Origin: Shewanella glacialipiscicola
Lineage (GTDB): Bacteria > Pseudomonadota > Gammaproteobacteria > Enterobacterales > Shewanellaceae
Assembly (NCBI RefSeq): GCF_023283485.1
Contig: NZ_JAKILU010000008.1
Location: forward strand, 78,040 to 142,039
DNA: 64,000 nucleotides
Reading direction: 5' to 3'
Under the pieces are notes generated by a model, which searched no databases, was not told the origin of the DNA, and saw only the letters and a program-made list of their open reading frames with translations. Below are positions 8,509-20,335 of this stretch, in pieces (positions within the stretch are counted from its first letter, which is position 1; every line of letters begins with the position of its first letter). Made by a program: the position numbers and the translations under genes.

Positions 8509-8685
8509 ATGGCAAAGTCCAATATGCAAGCACAAACACCAGAATCATCCACGCGCGGCCGTGAATTAAAAGCGCTTGGGTTCATCATATTCCTACTCTT
8601 CCCCGCGCTCACCATCGCTGGGATCGGTTTTTATGGGCTCGTCATTTGGATGATCCAAGCCTTCGGCGGCGTTGTCAGCCACTAA
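8509..8685 (+). CDS. torE: TorE, small NapE-like membrane protein
   Basis: A short gene of 58 codons plus stop starts at an ATG eight bases after GGAGA. The product has a polar, charged N-terminus of about 20 residues (ending RGRELKALG), one long hydrophobic segment at about residues 23-49, and a short tail. This is the TorE/NapE family profile. In Shewanella torE is the first gene of torECAD. The small protein is inner-membrane, and its exact role in electron transfer to TMAO reductase is not settled. torC starts 44 bp after its stop. Confidence 0.85.
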   Translation: MAKSNMQAQTPESSTRGRELKALGFIIFLLFPALTIAGIGFYGLVIWMIQAFGGVVSH

Positions 8686-8729
8686 TCCAAAGCTATTTAA
8701 CATGCAGTTACTTTTTTGAGGACGCGATT

Positions 8730-9908
8730 ATGAAGTGGTTAACTAACCTCTGGCGCACACTAAATCAACCCACCAAAGCGCTCACCTTAGGCGCCGTGAG
8801 TATCAGCGCTTTTATCATGGGCATTATCTTCTGGGGCGGATTTAACACTGCGCTCGAAGCCACCAACACAGAAGCTTTTTGTATCAGCTGTCATAGTATG
8901 GAAAGCAAACCGTACCAAGAGTTACAAGAAACCGTGCATTGGTCGAATCATTCTGGTGTGCGCGCCACCTGCCCCGATTGCCACGTGCCGCATAACTGGA
9001 GCCGTAAAATCGCCCGAAAAATGGAAGCCTCCCACGATGTCTGGGGCTGGTTATTTAATACCGTTAACACCCCTGAAAAATTTGAAGCTAAACGTTTAGA
9101 AATGGCGAGTCGTGAATGGAAACGTTTTGATAGAGATAACTCCTTAGCCTGTAAAAACTGCCACAACTACAACTCGATGAAATGGGAAACCATGTCACCG
9201 CTGGCCCAAAAACAGATGAAACGTGCCGCCGAAATCGACCAAAGCTGTATCGATTGCCACAAAGGTATTGCTCACCATTTACCTGAAATGGGTACTGCTC
9301 GAGCGCCAGAACTGATTGCCGAAGTTGGCTCAGGTGTTAGCTCAGTCGAAACCAATCAAAGCTATTACAGTGCTCTGACTAAGCCTTTATTCTTCACTGA
9401 TAAGGGCGATGTGGAAGCAGGCACACTCAATGTAGCGACTAAAGTCAAAGTGCTTGATACCCAAGGTAAGCGCATCAAAATTAGCATTGAAGGTTGGCGT
9501 AAAAAGATTGGTGCTGGCCGCGTGATCTACATGGACTTTGGCGTGAATATTTTGTCTGCACAGTTGACCAAAGATGCCGCTGAAACCGAAGGCGTTATCC
9601 AAACCTTTGAAGAAAAAGAAGATCCAATGACAGGCCTAAAATGGCAGCGGGTTGAAGCGCAAATTTGGACCGAGAAAGATTACCTGCTGACCGATCTGCA
9701 ACCGCTTTGGGGTTATGCCAAAACGACCTTCCGCTCAAGCTGTAGTGTGTGTCATACCCAACCCGATGAAGCGCACTTTGATGCCAATACTTGGCCGGGG
9801 ATGTTCCAAGGCATGTTGGCCTTTGTGAATATGGATCAAGACACCCAAGCGTTAGTGCAGAAGTATCTGCAGGAACATTCATCTACTTTTGTGAAAAAAG
9901 AGCACTAA
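8730..9908 (+). CDS. torC: TorC, pentaheme c-type cytochrome
   Basis: The 392-residue protein has an N-terminal membrane anchor (about residues 15-37) and a periplasmic domain with five CXXCH heme motifs, at C51, C81, C141, C173 and C338. The first four form the NapC/NirT-like quinol-oxidising domain and the fifth lies in the C-terminal TorC-specific domain. TorC takes electrons from the quinol pool and passes them to TorA. The chosen ATG follows GAGG at good spacing. An upstream in-frame ATG at 8646 lies inside torE and has no ribosome binding site. torA follows after 15 bp. Confidence 0.96.
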   Translation: MKWLTNLWRTLNQPTKALTLGAVSISAFIMGIIFWGGFNTALEATNTEAFCISCHSMESKPYQELQETVHWSNHSGVRATCPDCHVPHNWSRKIARKMEASHDVWGWLFNTVNTPEKFEAKRLEMASREWKRFDRDNSLACKNCHNYNSMKWETMSPLAQKQMKRAAEIDQSCIDCHKGIAHHLPEMGTARAPELIAEVGSGVSSVETNQSYYSALTKPLFFTDKGDVEAGTLNVATKVKVLDTQGKRIKISIEGWRKKIGAGRVIYMDFGVNILSAQLTKDAAETEGVIQTFEEKEDPMTGLKWQRVEAQIWTEKDYLLTDLQPLWGYAKTTFRSSCSVCHTQPDEAHFDANTWPGMFQGMLAFVNMDQDTQALVQKYLQEHSSTFVKKEH

Positions 9909-12413
<2,505 letters not shown>

Positions 12414-12535
12414 GCTTAAACCCATCACGCTGGGTGCGCCGAATATGGCGTATCCTGCGTGTAAAAATCTAATCCCCAAAATCTAAGTATTCAATCTTAG
12501 CGCCAAACTTAAGCATCAACATTGAGGAATATACA

Positions 12536-13156
12536 ATGAGCCAAGTCGATATCAACCATGCCAGAGCCTTGGTTTATCAACTATTATCGTCACTGTTTGC
12601 CCGCGAAATTGATGAGAAAAGGCTTAAAGAGCTTACTAGCGAAGCGGCGCAGCAATTCTGGATCCAGCTTGGTGCTGACACTCAGTTATCGCCATCTGTA
12701 GATAAAATACGCTGCAGACTCAATGGAATACAAGACCATGAGGCGCTACTCGAACTCGCTGCCGATTACTGCGGTATCTTCCTTGTCGGCACTAAGCACA
12801 GCGCTTCACCCTATGCGAGCCTGTATTTAAATACGGAAGATGAGCCACTCATGTTTGGTCAGCAACATCAACAAATGAGTGAGTTTTTGCACCAAAGTAA
12901 ATTACAGGTACAAAGCCATTTTCCAGAGCCTGCAGACCATTTGGCCGTTATGCTCGCCTATATGGCGCACTTATGTTGTCACAGTGATGACAGCACCCAA
13001 TTGCGTTTTTTGGAAACCTGCATCAATTCTTGGTTAGCCACGTTTACAGCACAACTGATCAAATGCGACAAAAATGGTTTTTATAGCGCGGTGGCAATAC
13101 TGACTCTCGAGTGGGTGAAGCAAGATACCTTACAGTTTGAACCACAGATGGCGTAA
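12536..13156 (+). CDS. torD: TorD, TorA-specific maturation chaperone
   Basis: The 206-residue TorD/DmsD-family cytoplasmic chaperone carries the family's EPxDH motif at residues 131-135. TorD binds apo-TorA and its signal peptide, protects it and helps molybdenum cofactor insertion before Tat export. The gene lies 122 bp after torA, a wider gap than between the other tor genes, and has GAGG before its ATG. A strong terminator follows, so the operon is torE-torC-torA-torD. Confidence 0.95.
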   Translation: MSQVDINHARALVYQLLSSLFAREIDEKRLKELTSEAAQQFWIQLGADTQLSPSVDKIRCRLNGIQDHEALLELAADYCGIFLVGTKHSASPYASLYLNTEDEPLMFGQQHQQMSEFLHQSKLQVQSHFPEPADHLAVMLAYMAHLCCHSDDSTQLRFLETCINSWLATFTAQLIKCDKNGFYSAVAILTLEWVKQDTLQFEPQMA

Positions 13157-13203
13157 ATGGGCTCAAGCTTGCATTAATCCGCTAGTGTTGAGTTAATCAA
13201 CCA

Positions 13204-13235
13204 AGCGAATATCATGCCGATGACATTCGCTTTTT
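13204..13235 (+). terminator. rho-independent terminator of torECAD
   Basis: Stem AGCGAAT.TCAT with ATGA.ATTCGCT, a GCCG loop, one internal mismatch, then five T. It lies between the convergent torD and torS genes. Confidence 0.9.
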
Positions 13236-13299
13236 GCCTTTATTAACCCACTTTAACTCCGGCTATCGACCATAAATAGCCAACAAACCGATAAGTTAA

Positions 13300-16200
13300 C
13301 TAACTCTGCGGTTCTAACCATTGCTGTAAAGCGGCTATCGATGCCCGCCAGCAAGACTCTAGTTGCTGATACTGGGTAAGTTCTAACACATTATCAGCAC
13401 TGCTTTTTGGCACTACTTCTAATCTCTTCGCTAATTGCGCTAACGCTATCAACCCCATACTGGCACTACTGCCTTTAAGTGCATGTAGCAGTTTTGCTGC
13501 GTCACAATTAGTTGCAGCGGGTGACAAACTGGCAATTTGTTCAGCACTGGAATCACTAAATAACTCAAACATAGCAATAAGCGCATTGACACCAAGCACT
13601 TCTTTATCTTGCTCTAACTGTGTTAAATCTAATAATGGCCCATCATCAATAGCCTGCGCTGTAGACGCTAATGCCATTGGAGCCAATACCGAGGCTTGCG
13701 CGTTATTGGCCGCCGATGGCACTGTCAATGCGGCACTGGGTGATAGAGCGACAGCAACGCCTAACCATTCTATTAAGGTTTGTAGGCTCAGAGGTTTAGC
13801 GAGTACGGTATCAAATCCTACCTTATGGTAAAGCTGTAAATCCTCACTCTGCATCTGCGCGGTGAAGGCGGCAAATTTAACCTTAGGCGTGGCGAACAAG
13901 CTTTTTAATTGCGGTAATAAATCGATACCTGAACCGTCACTGAGCTGGATATCCAGCATCACAGCATCAAAGTTTAAGCCGCTTGATGAAGCAAGCTCAA
14001 GCGCCTGCTGGCAGCTGATAGCAAGCACTGACTCATGGCCTAAATGCGCTAAAAAACCCTGCGCCACCATAGCATTAACGTTATTATCCTCTACCACCAG
14101 CACTCGCCTAATGGGGACTAAGGCGCTCTCTTTTACTCCTATAGCATGGGTCATATCGCATTCGCTAAAGGCCAGCGTAAAGCCAAACTCACTGCCCTTT
14201 TCAGGCTGACTTTTAACCCAAATCCCCCGACCATTACTATCCATCAACTCAACTAATTGTTTACAAATAGCGAGCCCTAACCCCGTGCCGCGGCTACGCC
14301 CGGGGTTAGGCGAAGCGGCGTAGGGAACAAACAGAGTCTCTAGTGCAGCAGGCGTAATACCTACGCCAGTGTCCTGCACGACAAAAGACAATTTAGCCCC
14401 TTGCAGGCTGACATTTAGCGTCACGCCGCCCTTCTGAGTAAATTTAATGCCATTACCAATTAGGTTAAACAGCACTTGACGCAATTTAGGACCATCAATA
14501 TTGATACAGCGGGGTAATTTAGGCTTGTTCACTGTTAGGCTAAGCCCTGCCAAATTGGCGCCCGCCACCATGATCGCCAGCACTTCATCAAGTAAGTTAT
14601 TAATATCGGTAGGCCTTGGCTCGTGGGTTAATTTTCCTTGCTCTAAACGCGAAAAATCCAAAATATCATTCAACACAGTTTGCAGTAACGTGCCGCTATA
14701 TTGCGACAGAGCTAACATTTGCTGCTGTGCGGGAGGCAAGTGACTGTGGCCGAGCAAGGTTAAGGTGCCAAGTAAACCATTTAGCGGTGTACGAATTTCA
14801 TGGCTCATAGTCGCAAGAAACTGAGATTTTGCCTGACTTGCATCTTCGGCTATTTGCCGTGCCTTAGCATGGCCTTTAGCTTCGGCGTCAAGGCGGATAT
14901 TCGTCTCAGCAAGTTGTTGCGTACGAGTGGCAACGGTCTGTTCTAACGCCTTTTTGTGTTCAATCAATTCATCGGCAACCTGACGTAAATCTGCCTGTAA
15001 TTTAAGATTATGGGCTGTTTTCCGTTTAAAGGCTTCGATAGCATTCGCCATTGCAGTCAATTCATCATCGCCATGGGCATCTAAGCTCACATCTGTGTCG
15101 CCTAAGCTCAAACGCGACATAGCTTTAGTTGCCTTATTTAATCTTAGTGCGATACCACGATAAATCACCCGATAAATCACCAACCCCATTACGACAAACA
15201 TCAAGGCACCCGTGCCCCAAAGTCCAAGCCGAGCGAGGGACATCTGCTGTAAATAATCGCTGCGTGCCACTTCAGCCTGCTGTTGTTGCTGATTGAGCGC
15301 ACTATCTACCAAGGTATTGAGCCCATAAAGCTTTTCGGCTAACTCCTGCTGTTGCCGCTGCTGTTGCTGTAGCGTTAAGCTCAATTTCCGTTGCAGTTTA
15401 ATGATTTGCGGGGTTTCTGCCAGTACGGCTAATTTGGTTTTTAAGGCCTGCAATCGACCAGGATCGCGAATAATTTCAGGCACATTATCAAGTGCCATTA
15501 AATCGATGCTCACGCCACTTGGCTCGGTATCCTCTATTTTATGGACTAACGCCCTGTCCATTGCACTCGCCAGTGTGGGCTCAACAATCTTAGAACGATA
15601 AGCTGGGTTAGTGCTGGCAAAGGTTGCCAGTAAACTTGGCACACTTAATTGCAATTGGGACTGCAACTCGGAGGATTCAAATAATTGACCTAACAGGGCT
15701 ATTTGATGGACTAACTTAAGGGCTCGATTAAGTTGCTCTTGAATATCTAACTCGCGGTCAATGACATCATCGAGCAGTTGGCCGCTACGACTCATGCCAG
15801 CCATATCGGGATAGGCCTGACTTAACTTAGCCAAGATAGCCGAGTCAACAACCGCCAGTTCAGACTGAAGTAATTCGGAGGTACGCCCTGCCGCGATGGA
15901 TAATTTACCCGCGGCAAGTTGTAGCTCACTGCCCATCGTCAACCGGTGGCCAACACTGTTCCCTAGCGAGGTTAATTGACTGATGATTTGCTTAGCCAGC
16001 TCCGATAAATGTTGTGTTTCGTTAACATCTAAAGTGGTTAATATTTTGATGCCATTTAGCATATTGGCACTTTCAATATTTAGTTTACGGCCAATAAACT
16101 CACGTTGGCGTTCATTCTCAACCCGTACAAGTTGCTGTACGCCATCGGATAACGCATTAGAGGCTTGCACAAGTTGGCGTGCGGCCTGAGATGCTGGCAG

Positions 16201-16353
16201 GGATTCTTCATATAAATAACTATCGGCCTGTTTTAGCCAATGCAAACTCAAGCTACCTAGGCTCACAAGCAGCAACAACAATATGCCTAACACACTAAAG
16301 GCGAGCATTAATCGACCGGTTAAACTGGTGCGCGATAAAGATAAAGGAGTCAC
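13300..16353 (-). CDS. torS: TorS, tripartite hybrid sensor kinase for TMAO
   Basis: The 1017-residue protein starts at a GTG with AAGGA six bases upstream. It has a membrane segment at about 14-36, a large periplasmic helical sensor to about 370, a second membrane segment at about 375-397 and a HAMP region at about 398-450. The kinase domain has phospho-acceptor H518 and an ATPase domain to about 730. A receiver domain with D801 and a C-terminal HPt domain with H957 follow. In the known system TorS, with TorT, senses TMAO and passes phosphate His-Asp-His to TorR. It is divergent from torT, with 58 bp between them. Confidence 0.96.
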   Translation of the reverse strand: MTPLSLSRTSLTGRLMLAFSVLGILLLLLVSLGSLSLHWLKQADSYLYEESLPASQAARQLVQASNALSDGVQQLVRVENERQREFIGRKLNIESANMLNGIKILTTLDVNETQHLSELAKQIISQLTSLGNSVGHRLTMGSELQLAAGKLSIAAGRTSELLQSELAVVDSAILAKLSQAYPDMAGMSRSGQLLDDVIDRELDIQEQLNRALKLVHQIALLGQLFESSELQSQLQLSVPSLLATFASTNPAYRSKIVEPTLASAMDRALVHKIEDTEPSGVSIDLMALDNVPEIIRDPGRLQALKTKLAVLAETPQIIKLQRKLSLTLQQQQRQQQELAEKLYGLNTLVDSALNQQQQQAEVARSDYLQQMSLARLGLWGTGALMFVVMGLVIYRVIYRGIALRLNKATKAMSRLSLGDTDVSLDAHGDDELTAMANAIEAFKRKTAHNLKLQADLRQVADELIEHKKALEQTVATRTQQLAETNIRLDAEAKGHAKARQIAEDASQAKSQFLATMSHEIRTPLNGLLGTLTLLGHSHLPPAQQQMLALSQYSGTLLQTVLNDILDFSRLEQGKLTHEPRPTDINNLLDEVLAIMVAGANLAGLSLTVNKPKLPRCINIDGPKLRQVLFNLIGNGIKFTQKGGVTLNVSLQGAKLSFVVQDTGVGITPAALETLFVPYAASPNPGRSRGTGLGLAICKQLVELMDSNGRGIWVKSQPEKGSEFGFTLAFSECDMTHAIGVKESALVPIRRVLVVEDNNVNAMVAQGFLAHLGHESVLAISCQQALELASSSGLNFDAVMLDIQLSDGSGIDLLPQLKSLFATPKVKFAAFTAQMQSEDLQLYHKVGFDTVLAKPLSLQTLIEWLGVAVALSPSAALTVPSAANNAQASVLAPMALASTAQAIDDGPLLDLTQLEQDKEVLGVNALIAMFELFSDSSAEQIASLSPAATNCDAAKLLHALKGSSASMGLIALAQLAKRLEVVPKSSADNVLELTQYQQLESCWRASIAALQQWLEPQS

Positions 16354-16411
16354 ACATCTTCCTTAAACTGTTACAATATCACCCCAAATAACGCTAAATG
16401 GATACTACGGG

Positions 16412-17503
16412 ATGATGCAAAAATATTGGCGGCGATTACACCTATTTGCCACGCTCACACTCGCCACCTTTAGCCTGATATTTTCAAGCATTACGGCTAG
16501 TCAAACAATCACTTGGCCATTAGAGCAGCGTACGCCATTCAATGTTAAAATCCAGCAAGCTCAAGCGTTAGCTTACTTACCGCTGACAACAGCACAAAAG
16601 CCTTGGCATCTGTGCGCCCTAGTACCGCACCTTAAAGATGCCTACTGGATTGGCATCGACTATGGATTAATTCACCACGCTAAAACGCTCGGCATCTCCC
16701 TTGATCTTTTCGAAGCGGGCAGTTATTACCACCAAGAAAAACAACTCGAACAGCTCAAAACCTGTATGCAAGGCAATTATGACGCCATACTGCTTGGCGC
16801 CGTGAGCCCAGATTTATTAGCTCAATTTACACTACCGCTCAGCAAACCCGTCATAGCCTTAGTTAATCGGCTCAATAGCAACCAAGTGCAAACCCATATT
16901 GGGGTAAATTGGTATCAAATGGGGCTAACTGCAGGTCAATTCATTAAAGCCGATGCCAAAGCAACACACACCAATAAAACAGCAACCTTAGCGCTCCTTG
17001 CTGGGCCAGAAAACCTAGGTGGCACTGATTGGGTTGAACAAGGTATTCGTCAAGCACTCGAAGGCAGCCAAGTCTCGATTAGTGCCATTCAGCATGCCGA
17101 TAATAATCGCAATCTTTATCGCGATCAGCTGCAAATACTACTTAAAGCCCAGCAGCCAGATTATATTCTCGGTAGCGCCGTGGCGATTGAGTCTGCCATC
17201 AGCACCTTGAAGCAAAAAGGATTAAGCCAACAAATTAAACTCGTGAGCAGTTACTTGTCCCCTGCCATTTTACGCGGGCTTAAACGACAAAAAGTCATCT
17301 ACAGTAATGATGACTTAGTCGTGCTGCAGGGAAAACTGGCTATCGATATTGCCGTAAAGCAACTCGAAGGGGCTAAGCCGTTCGGAGATATCGGCCCAGC
17401 GATTATAGCGCGGACGCCGTCTAACGCTTTATCGACATTAACCTTCAGCCTAGCAGAAGCCGATTTTTATCCACTGTATAAAGTCAGGCCTGTAACCGAC
17501 TAA
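16412..17503 (+). CDS. torT: TorT, periplasmic TMAO-binding protein
   Basis: The 363-residue protein has an N-terminal signal peptide (basic YWRR, then a hydrophobic stretch to about residue 30) and a type I periplasmic sugar-binding-like fold. In the known system TorT binds TMAO and docks on the TorS sensor domain. Two adjacent ATG codons at 16412 and 16415 are possible starts; the ribosome binding site is weak (ACGGG directly upstream). Its 3' end overlaps the convergent torR by four bases, with no terminator between them. Confidence 0.93.
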   Translation: MMQKYWRRLHLFATLTLATFSLIFSSITASQTITWPLEQRTPFNVKIQQAQALAYLPLTTAQKPWHLCALVPHLKDAYWIGIDYGLIHHAKTLGISLDLFEAGSYYHQEKQLEQLKTCMQGNYDAILLGAVSPDLLAQFTLPLSKPVIALVNRLNSNQVQTHIGVNWYQMGLTAGQFIKADAKATHTNKTATLALLAGPENLGGTDWVEQGIRQALEGSQVSISAIQHADNNRNLYRDQLQILLKAQQPDYILGSAVAIESAISTLKQKGLSQQIKLVSSYLSPAILRGLKRQKVIYSNDDLVVLQGKLAIDIAVKQLEGAKPFGDIGPAIIARTPSNALSTLTFSLAEADFYPLYKVRPVTD

Positions 17504-18210
17504 TCATCCACTTTTGCGGCAAAAAGATAACCTTCACCATGAATGGTCACAAATAAGTCTGCGTTGAGTTTATTACGTAAGCGGCGAATAATCACATCTA
17601 TAGTTCTGTCATTCACATCTTGATTACGATGACTGGTTTGCTGCATCAAACGCTCGCGGGATAACACCTGTTGCGGATGCAAGGCAAACACGACCAATAA
17701 CTCAAACTCTGCTTTCGTCAGTTTAATTACATGCTCGCCATCGCGTAATTTACGACTATTTAATTCAAGCTGAAACCCATCGAAACAAATCACATCATCT
17801 GGCTGAGATAAGGCTTTTGCAACCGCTAACTCAGCTTGTTTCACCAGTGAAATTCGCCATAAGAGGTTTTTAACCCGTACCAGCAACTCCCTCAACTCGA
17901 AAGGTTTAGTCACATAATCATCAGCGCCCATTTCAAGGCCAATAATTTTGTCGATAGACTCATCTCGCCCCGATACCAAAATAATACCTACATGGGAGCG
18001 ACTACGCAGTTCACGGGTTAAACTCAAGCCATCAACACCGGGCAAATTAATATCCAGCATAATCAAATCGATATGTTGACGATTAAACTCGTACCACATT
18101 TGCTCGCCATCCGCGGCCTCAATAACGCGATACCCTTCTTTTTCAAAATATCCTTTTAATCTCGCACGAATAACCGCTTCATCGTCGACAACCAGCACAC
18201 TATAAGCCAT
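17500..18210 (-). CDS. torR: TorR, OmpR-type response regulator
   Basis: The protein is 236 residues from the ATG at 18210, preceded by AAGAGA. A TTG six bases upstream is in frame but too close to that site. It has a receiver domain (about 1-118, phospho-acceptor D53, acidic pair D9-D10) and a winged-helix DNA-binding domain (about 135-232). TorR activates the tor operon after phosphotransfer from TorS. A TTCATA motif and an inverted partner upstream could be an autoregulatory site. The gene converges with torT with a four-base overlap. Confidence 0.95.
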   Translation of the reverse strand: MAYSVLVVDDEAVIRARLKGYFEKEGYRVIEAADGEQMWYEFNRQHIDLIMLDINLPGVDGLSLTRELRSRSHVGIILVSGRDESIDKIIGLEMGADDYVTKPFELRELLVRVKNLLWRISLVKQAELAVAKALSQPDDVICFDGFQLELNSRKLRDGEHVIKLTKAEFELLVVFALHPQQVLSRERLMQQTSHRNQDVNDRTIDVIIRRLRNKLNADLFVTIHGEGYLFAAKVDD

Positions 18211-18240
18211 TTTCAATTTCTCTTATTTTTCTTAAGTGAA

Positions 18241-18275
18241 TTATTCATACTTTTTCACATTTGCATATGAGTGAT
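18241..18275 (-). promoter_or_regulatory. possible TorR autoregulatory site
   Basis: TTCATA at 18244-18249 and an inverted TCATATG on the other strand near 18264-18270 lie 35-60 bp upstream of torR. They resemble half tor boxes in opposite orientation. E. coli TorR represses its own gene; a similar role here is a guess from position and motif. Confidence 0.3.
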
Positions 18276-18409
18276 AGATTAAATATGCGATCTCGATAGC
18301 CTTATTGCCTAAAAAATAACTGCGCTTTTACAGTCTCATCAATATGACTTATGCTTAGGGCACTGATGGGGCTACTCTTTAGCTGACTATGAAAGAAAAA
18401 GGATTGGGT

Positions 18410-18781
18410 ATGGACGAAAGACGCATGTTTTCGCGGATTCTATTTGCCACAGATGCTCGTCTGACGCAGGGCGAAACGAAATGGGAGACGACCATTCTCG
18501 ATCTGAGCCTGAATGGTGCTTTGGTAGAGGAACCACAACACTTTAGCAACTCGGGTGAGGCTATTACACTCTGCTTCACTCTGCCAGAATCTGATATTGA
18601 AATCAGTATAGATACTGAATTAGTGCATCAAAAAAATGCCCAACTCGGGCTTAAGTGCAACTTCATCGATGTTGACAGTATTAGCCACCTAAAGCGTATG
18701 GTAGAACTCAATCTAGGTGATGCTTCTTTGCTTAATCGTGAACTGATGTTATTTATTAAACAACATAATACGACTGATTAA
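18410..18781 (+). CDS. small PilZ-domain protein
   Basis: The protein is 123 residues from the ATG at 18410, which has AAGGA seven bases upstream; an in-frame ATG at 18389 lacks a good site. It is a single PilZ domain: an arginine-rich N-terminal motif (ERRMFSR) and the DLSLNG version of the D/NxSxxG motif about 30 residues later, the two parts that contact cyclic-di-GMP in known PilZ proteins. With no fused output domain it is probably an adaptor that binds c-di-GMP and a partner protein. It is followed by a terminator. Confidence 0.85.
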   Translation: MDERRMFSRILFATDARLTQGETKWETTILDLSLNGALVEEPQHFSNSGEAITLCFTLPESDIEISIDTELVHQKNAQLGLKCNFIDVDSISHLKRMVELNLGDASLLNRELMLFIKQHNTTD

Positions 18782-18802
18782 AATACACGATAATAAACAC
18801 AA

Positions 18803-18825
18803 ACAGCGCCTAATGGCGCTGTTTT
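18803..18825 (+). terminator. rho-independent terminator
   Basis: Perfect 8-bp stem ACAGCGCC/GGCGCTGT with TAAT loop, followed by TTT. It separates the small PilZ gene from convergent radA and may serve both. Confidence 0.8.
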
Positions 18826-18870
18826 GATTTAAGACGTTTATATCGCAACGCACGTAGAACTTAATGATAT

Positions 18871-20235
18871 TTAGATTGCTTCTAGCGCTTCAGACAACTT
18901 AGAAACACCCACCACTTCCATCCCGGCTAACGGTTTTTTAGGCACATTAGCCTTAGGCACAATCGCCCGTTTAAAGCCATGTTTAGCGGCTTCAATTAAC
19001 CGTTCTTGTCCATTAGGCACTGGACGAATTTCACCAGATAAGCCCACCTCACCAAAAGCAACTAAGTCGCTCGGTAAAACATCACCACGAAAACTCGATA
19101 CCATGGCAAGCAATAGCGTTAAATCGGCACTGGTTTCGGTAACTTTAACGCCGCCCACCACGTTAACAAATACATCTTGATCCGACATTTGTAAACCGCC
19201 ATGGCGATGCATTACCGCAAGTAACATAGCTAAACGGTTAGCGTCCATCCCCACCGCCACGCGCCGCGGGTTAGACATGGCCGAGCTATCCACCAGCACT
19301 TGCAACTCCACCAGCAGTGGCCGAGTGCCTTCCCACACTACCATGACTAAAGAGCCCGAAGACTCTTCTTCACCACGGGACAAAAAGATTGCCGATGGGT
19401 TCGCAACTTCCTTTAGGCCGCGCTCGGTCATGGCAAATACACCTAACTCATTAATAGCGCCAAAACGGTTTTTATGGGAGCGCAAAGTACGGTAGCGACT
19501 ATCACTATCGCCTTCAAACATCACCGAACAATCGATGCAGTGCTCCAACACTTTAGGACCGGCCAAGCTGCCATCTTTAGTGACATGGCCAACCATGATC
19601 ACGGCAATGCCGTTTTCTTTGGCAAAACGCGTTAAATAGGAGGCTGATTCACGTACCTGCGACACACTGCCAGGGCTTGATGCCACGTCGCTCATGTGCA
19701 TAACCTGAATCGAATCAACAACGATGACTTTGGGTAATTCTCTAAGGGCTACTTGGCAAATTTGCTCGACACTGGTTTCAGATAGCATCCGCAGTTTATT
19801 GGTCGGCAGTCCAAGACGATGGGCACGCATGGCCACCTGTTGCAAAGACTCCTCACCGGTGACATACAACGCCGGCATGTGCTCGGCTAAATGACAGAGG
19901 GTTTGCAATAACAGCGTACTCTTACCCGCCCCAGGATGGCCACCGATCAAAATGGCTGAGCCAGGCACAATCCCGCCGCCAAGCACACGATCGAGTTCGC
20001 CGAAATGGCTCAATATCCGTGGCAAAGCATTGAGATCGATTTGATCTAATGTCTTTACTTCATTACTGCTGGCACCGGCATAACCGACAAACTTAGTGCT
20101 CTGTCCAGGTGAAGCTGCACCGAGTCTGACCTCAGTAATCGTATTCCATTCTTGACACGCGCTACATTGCCCCTGCCAACGGGGGAAATCTTGCCCACAC
20201 TCATTACACACGTATGCTGTTTTATTCTTTGCCAT
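18871..20235 (-). CDS. radA: RadA (Sms), recombination branch-migration ATPase
   Basis: The 454-residue protein has the RadA order: an N-terminal zinc finger (C10, C13, C24, C27), a RecA-like ATPase with Walker A GGHPGAGKST at 98-107, the RadA-specific KNRFG motif, and a C-terminal Lon-like domain from about residue 290. RadA processes recombination intermediates by driving branch migration with RecA. It lies near serB and ytjB as in E. coli, but here a large PilZ gene and a hydrolase gene sit between radA and serB. Confidence 0.97.
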   Translation of the reverse strand: MAKNKTAYVCNECGQDFPRWQGQCSACQEWNTITEVRLGAASPGQSTKFVGYAGASSNEVKTLDQIDLNALPRILSHFGELDRVLGGGIVPGSAILIGGHPGAGKSTLLLQTLCHLAEHMPALYVTGEESLQQVAMRAHRLGLPTNKLRMLSETSVEQICQVALRELPKVIVVDSIQVMHMSDVASSPGSVSQVRESASYLTRFAKENGIAVIMVGHVTKDGSLAGPKVLEHCIDCSVMFEGDSDSRYRTLRSHKNRFGAINELGVFAMTERGLKEVANPSAIFLSRGEEESSGSLVMVVWEGTRPLLVELQVLVDSSAMSNPRRVAVGMDANRLAMLLAVMHRHGGLQMSDQDVFVNVVGGVKVTETSADLTLLLAMVSSFRGDVLPSDLVAFGEVGLSGEIRPVPNGQERLIEAAKHGFKRAIVPKANVPKKPLAGMEVVGVSKLSEALEAI

Positions 20236-20335
20236 AACTCATTAAAATCTGTATAAAATCAATTTAAGTAACTGCGAATACTGCCGACATAAGACTAACA
20301 GTCCAATACAAAATAAGCATTAAAAAGAACCCTAA

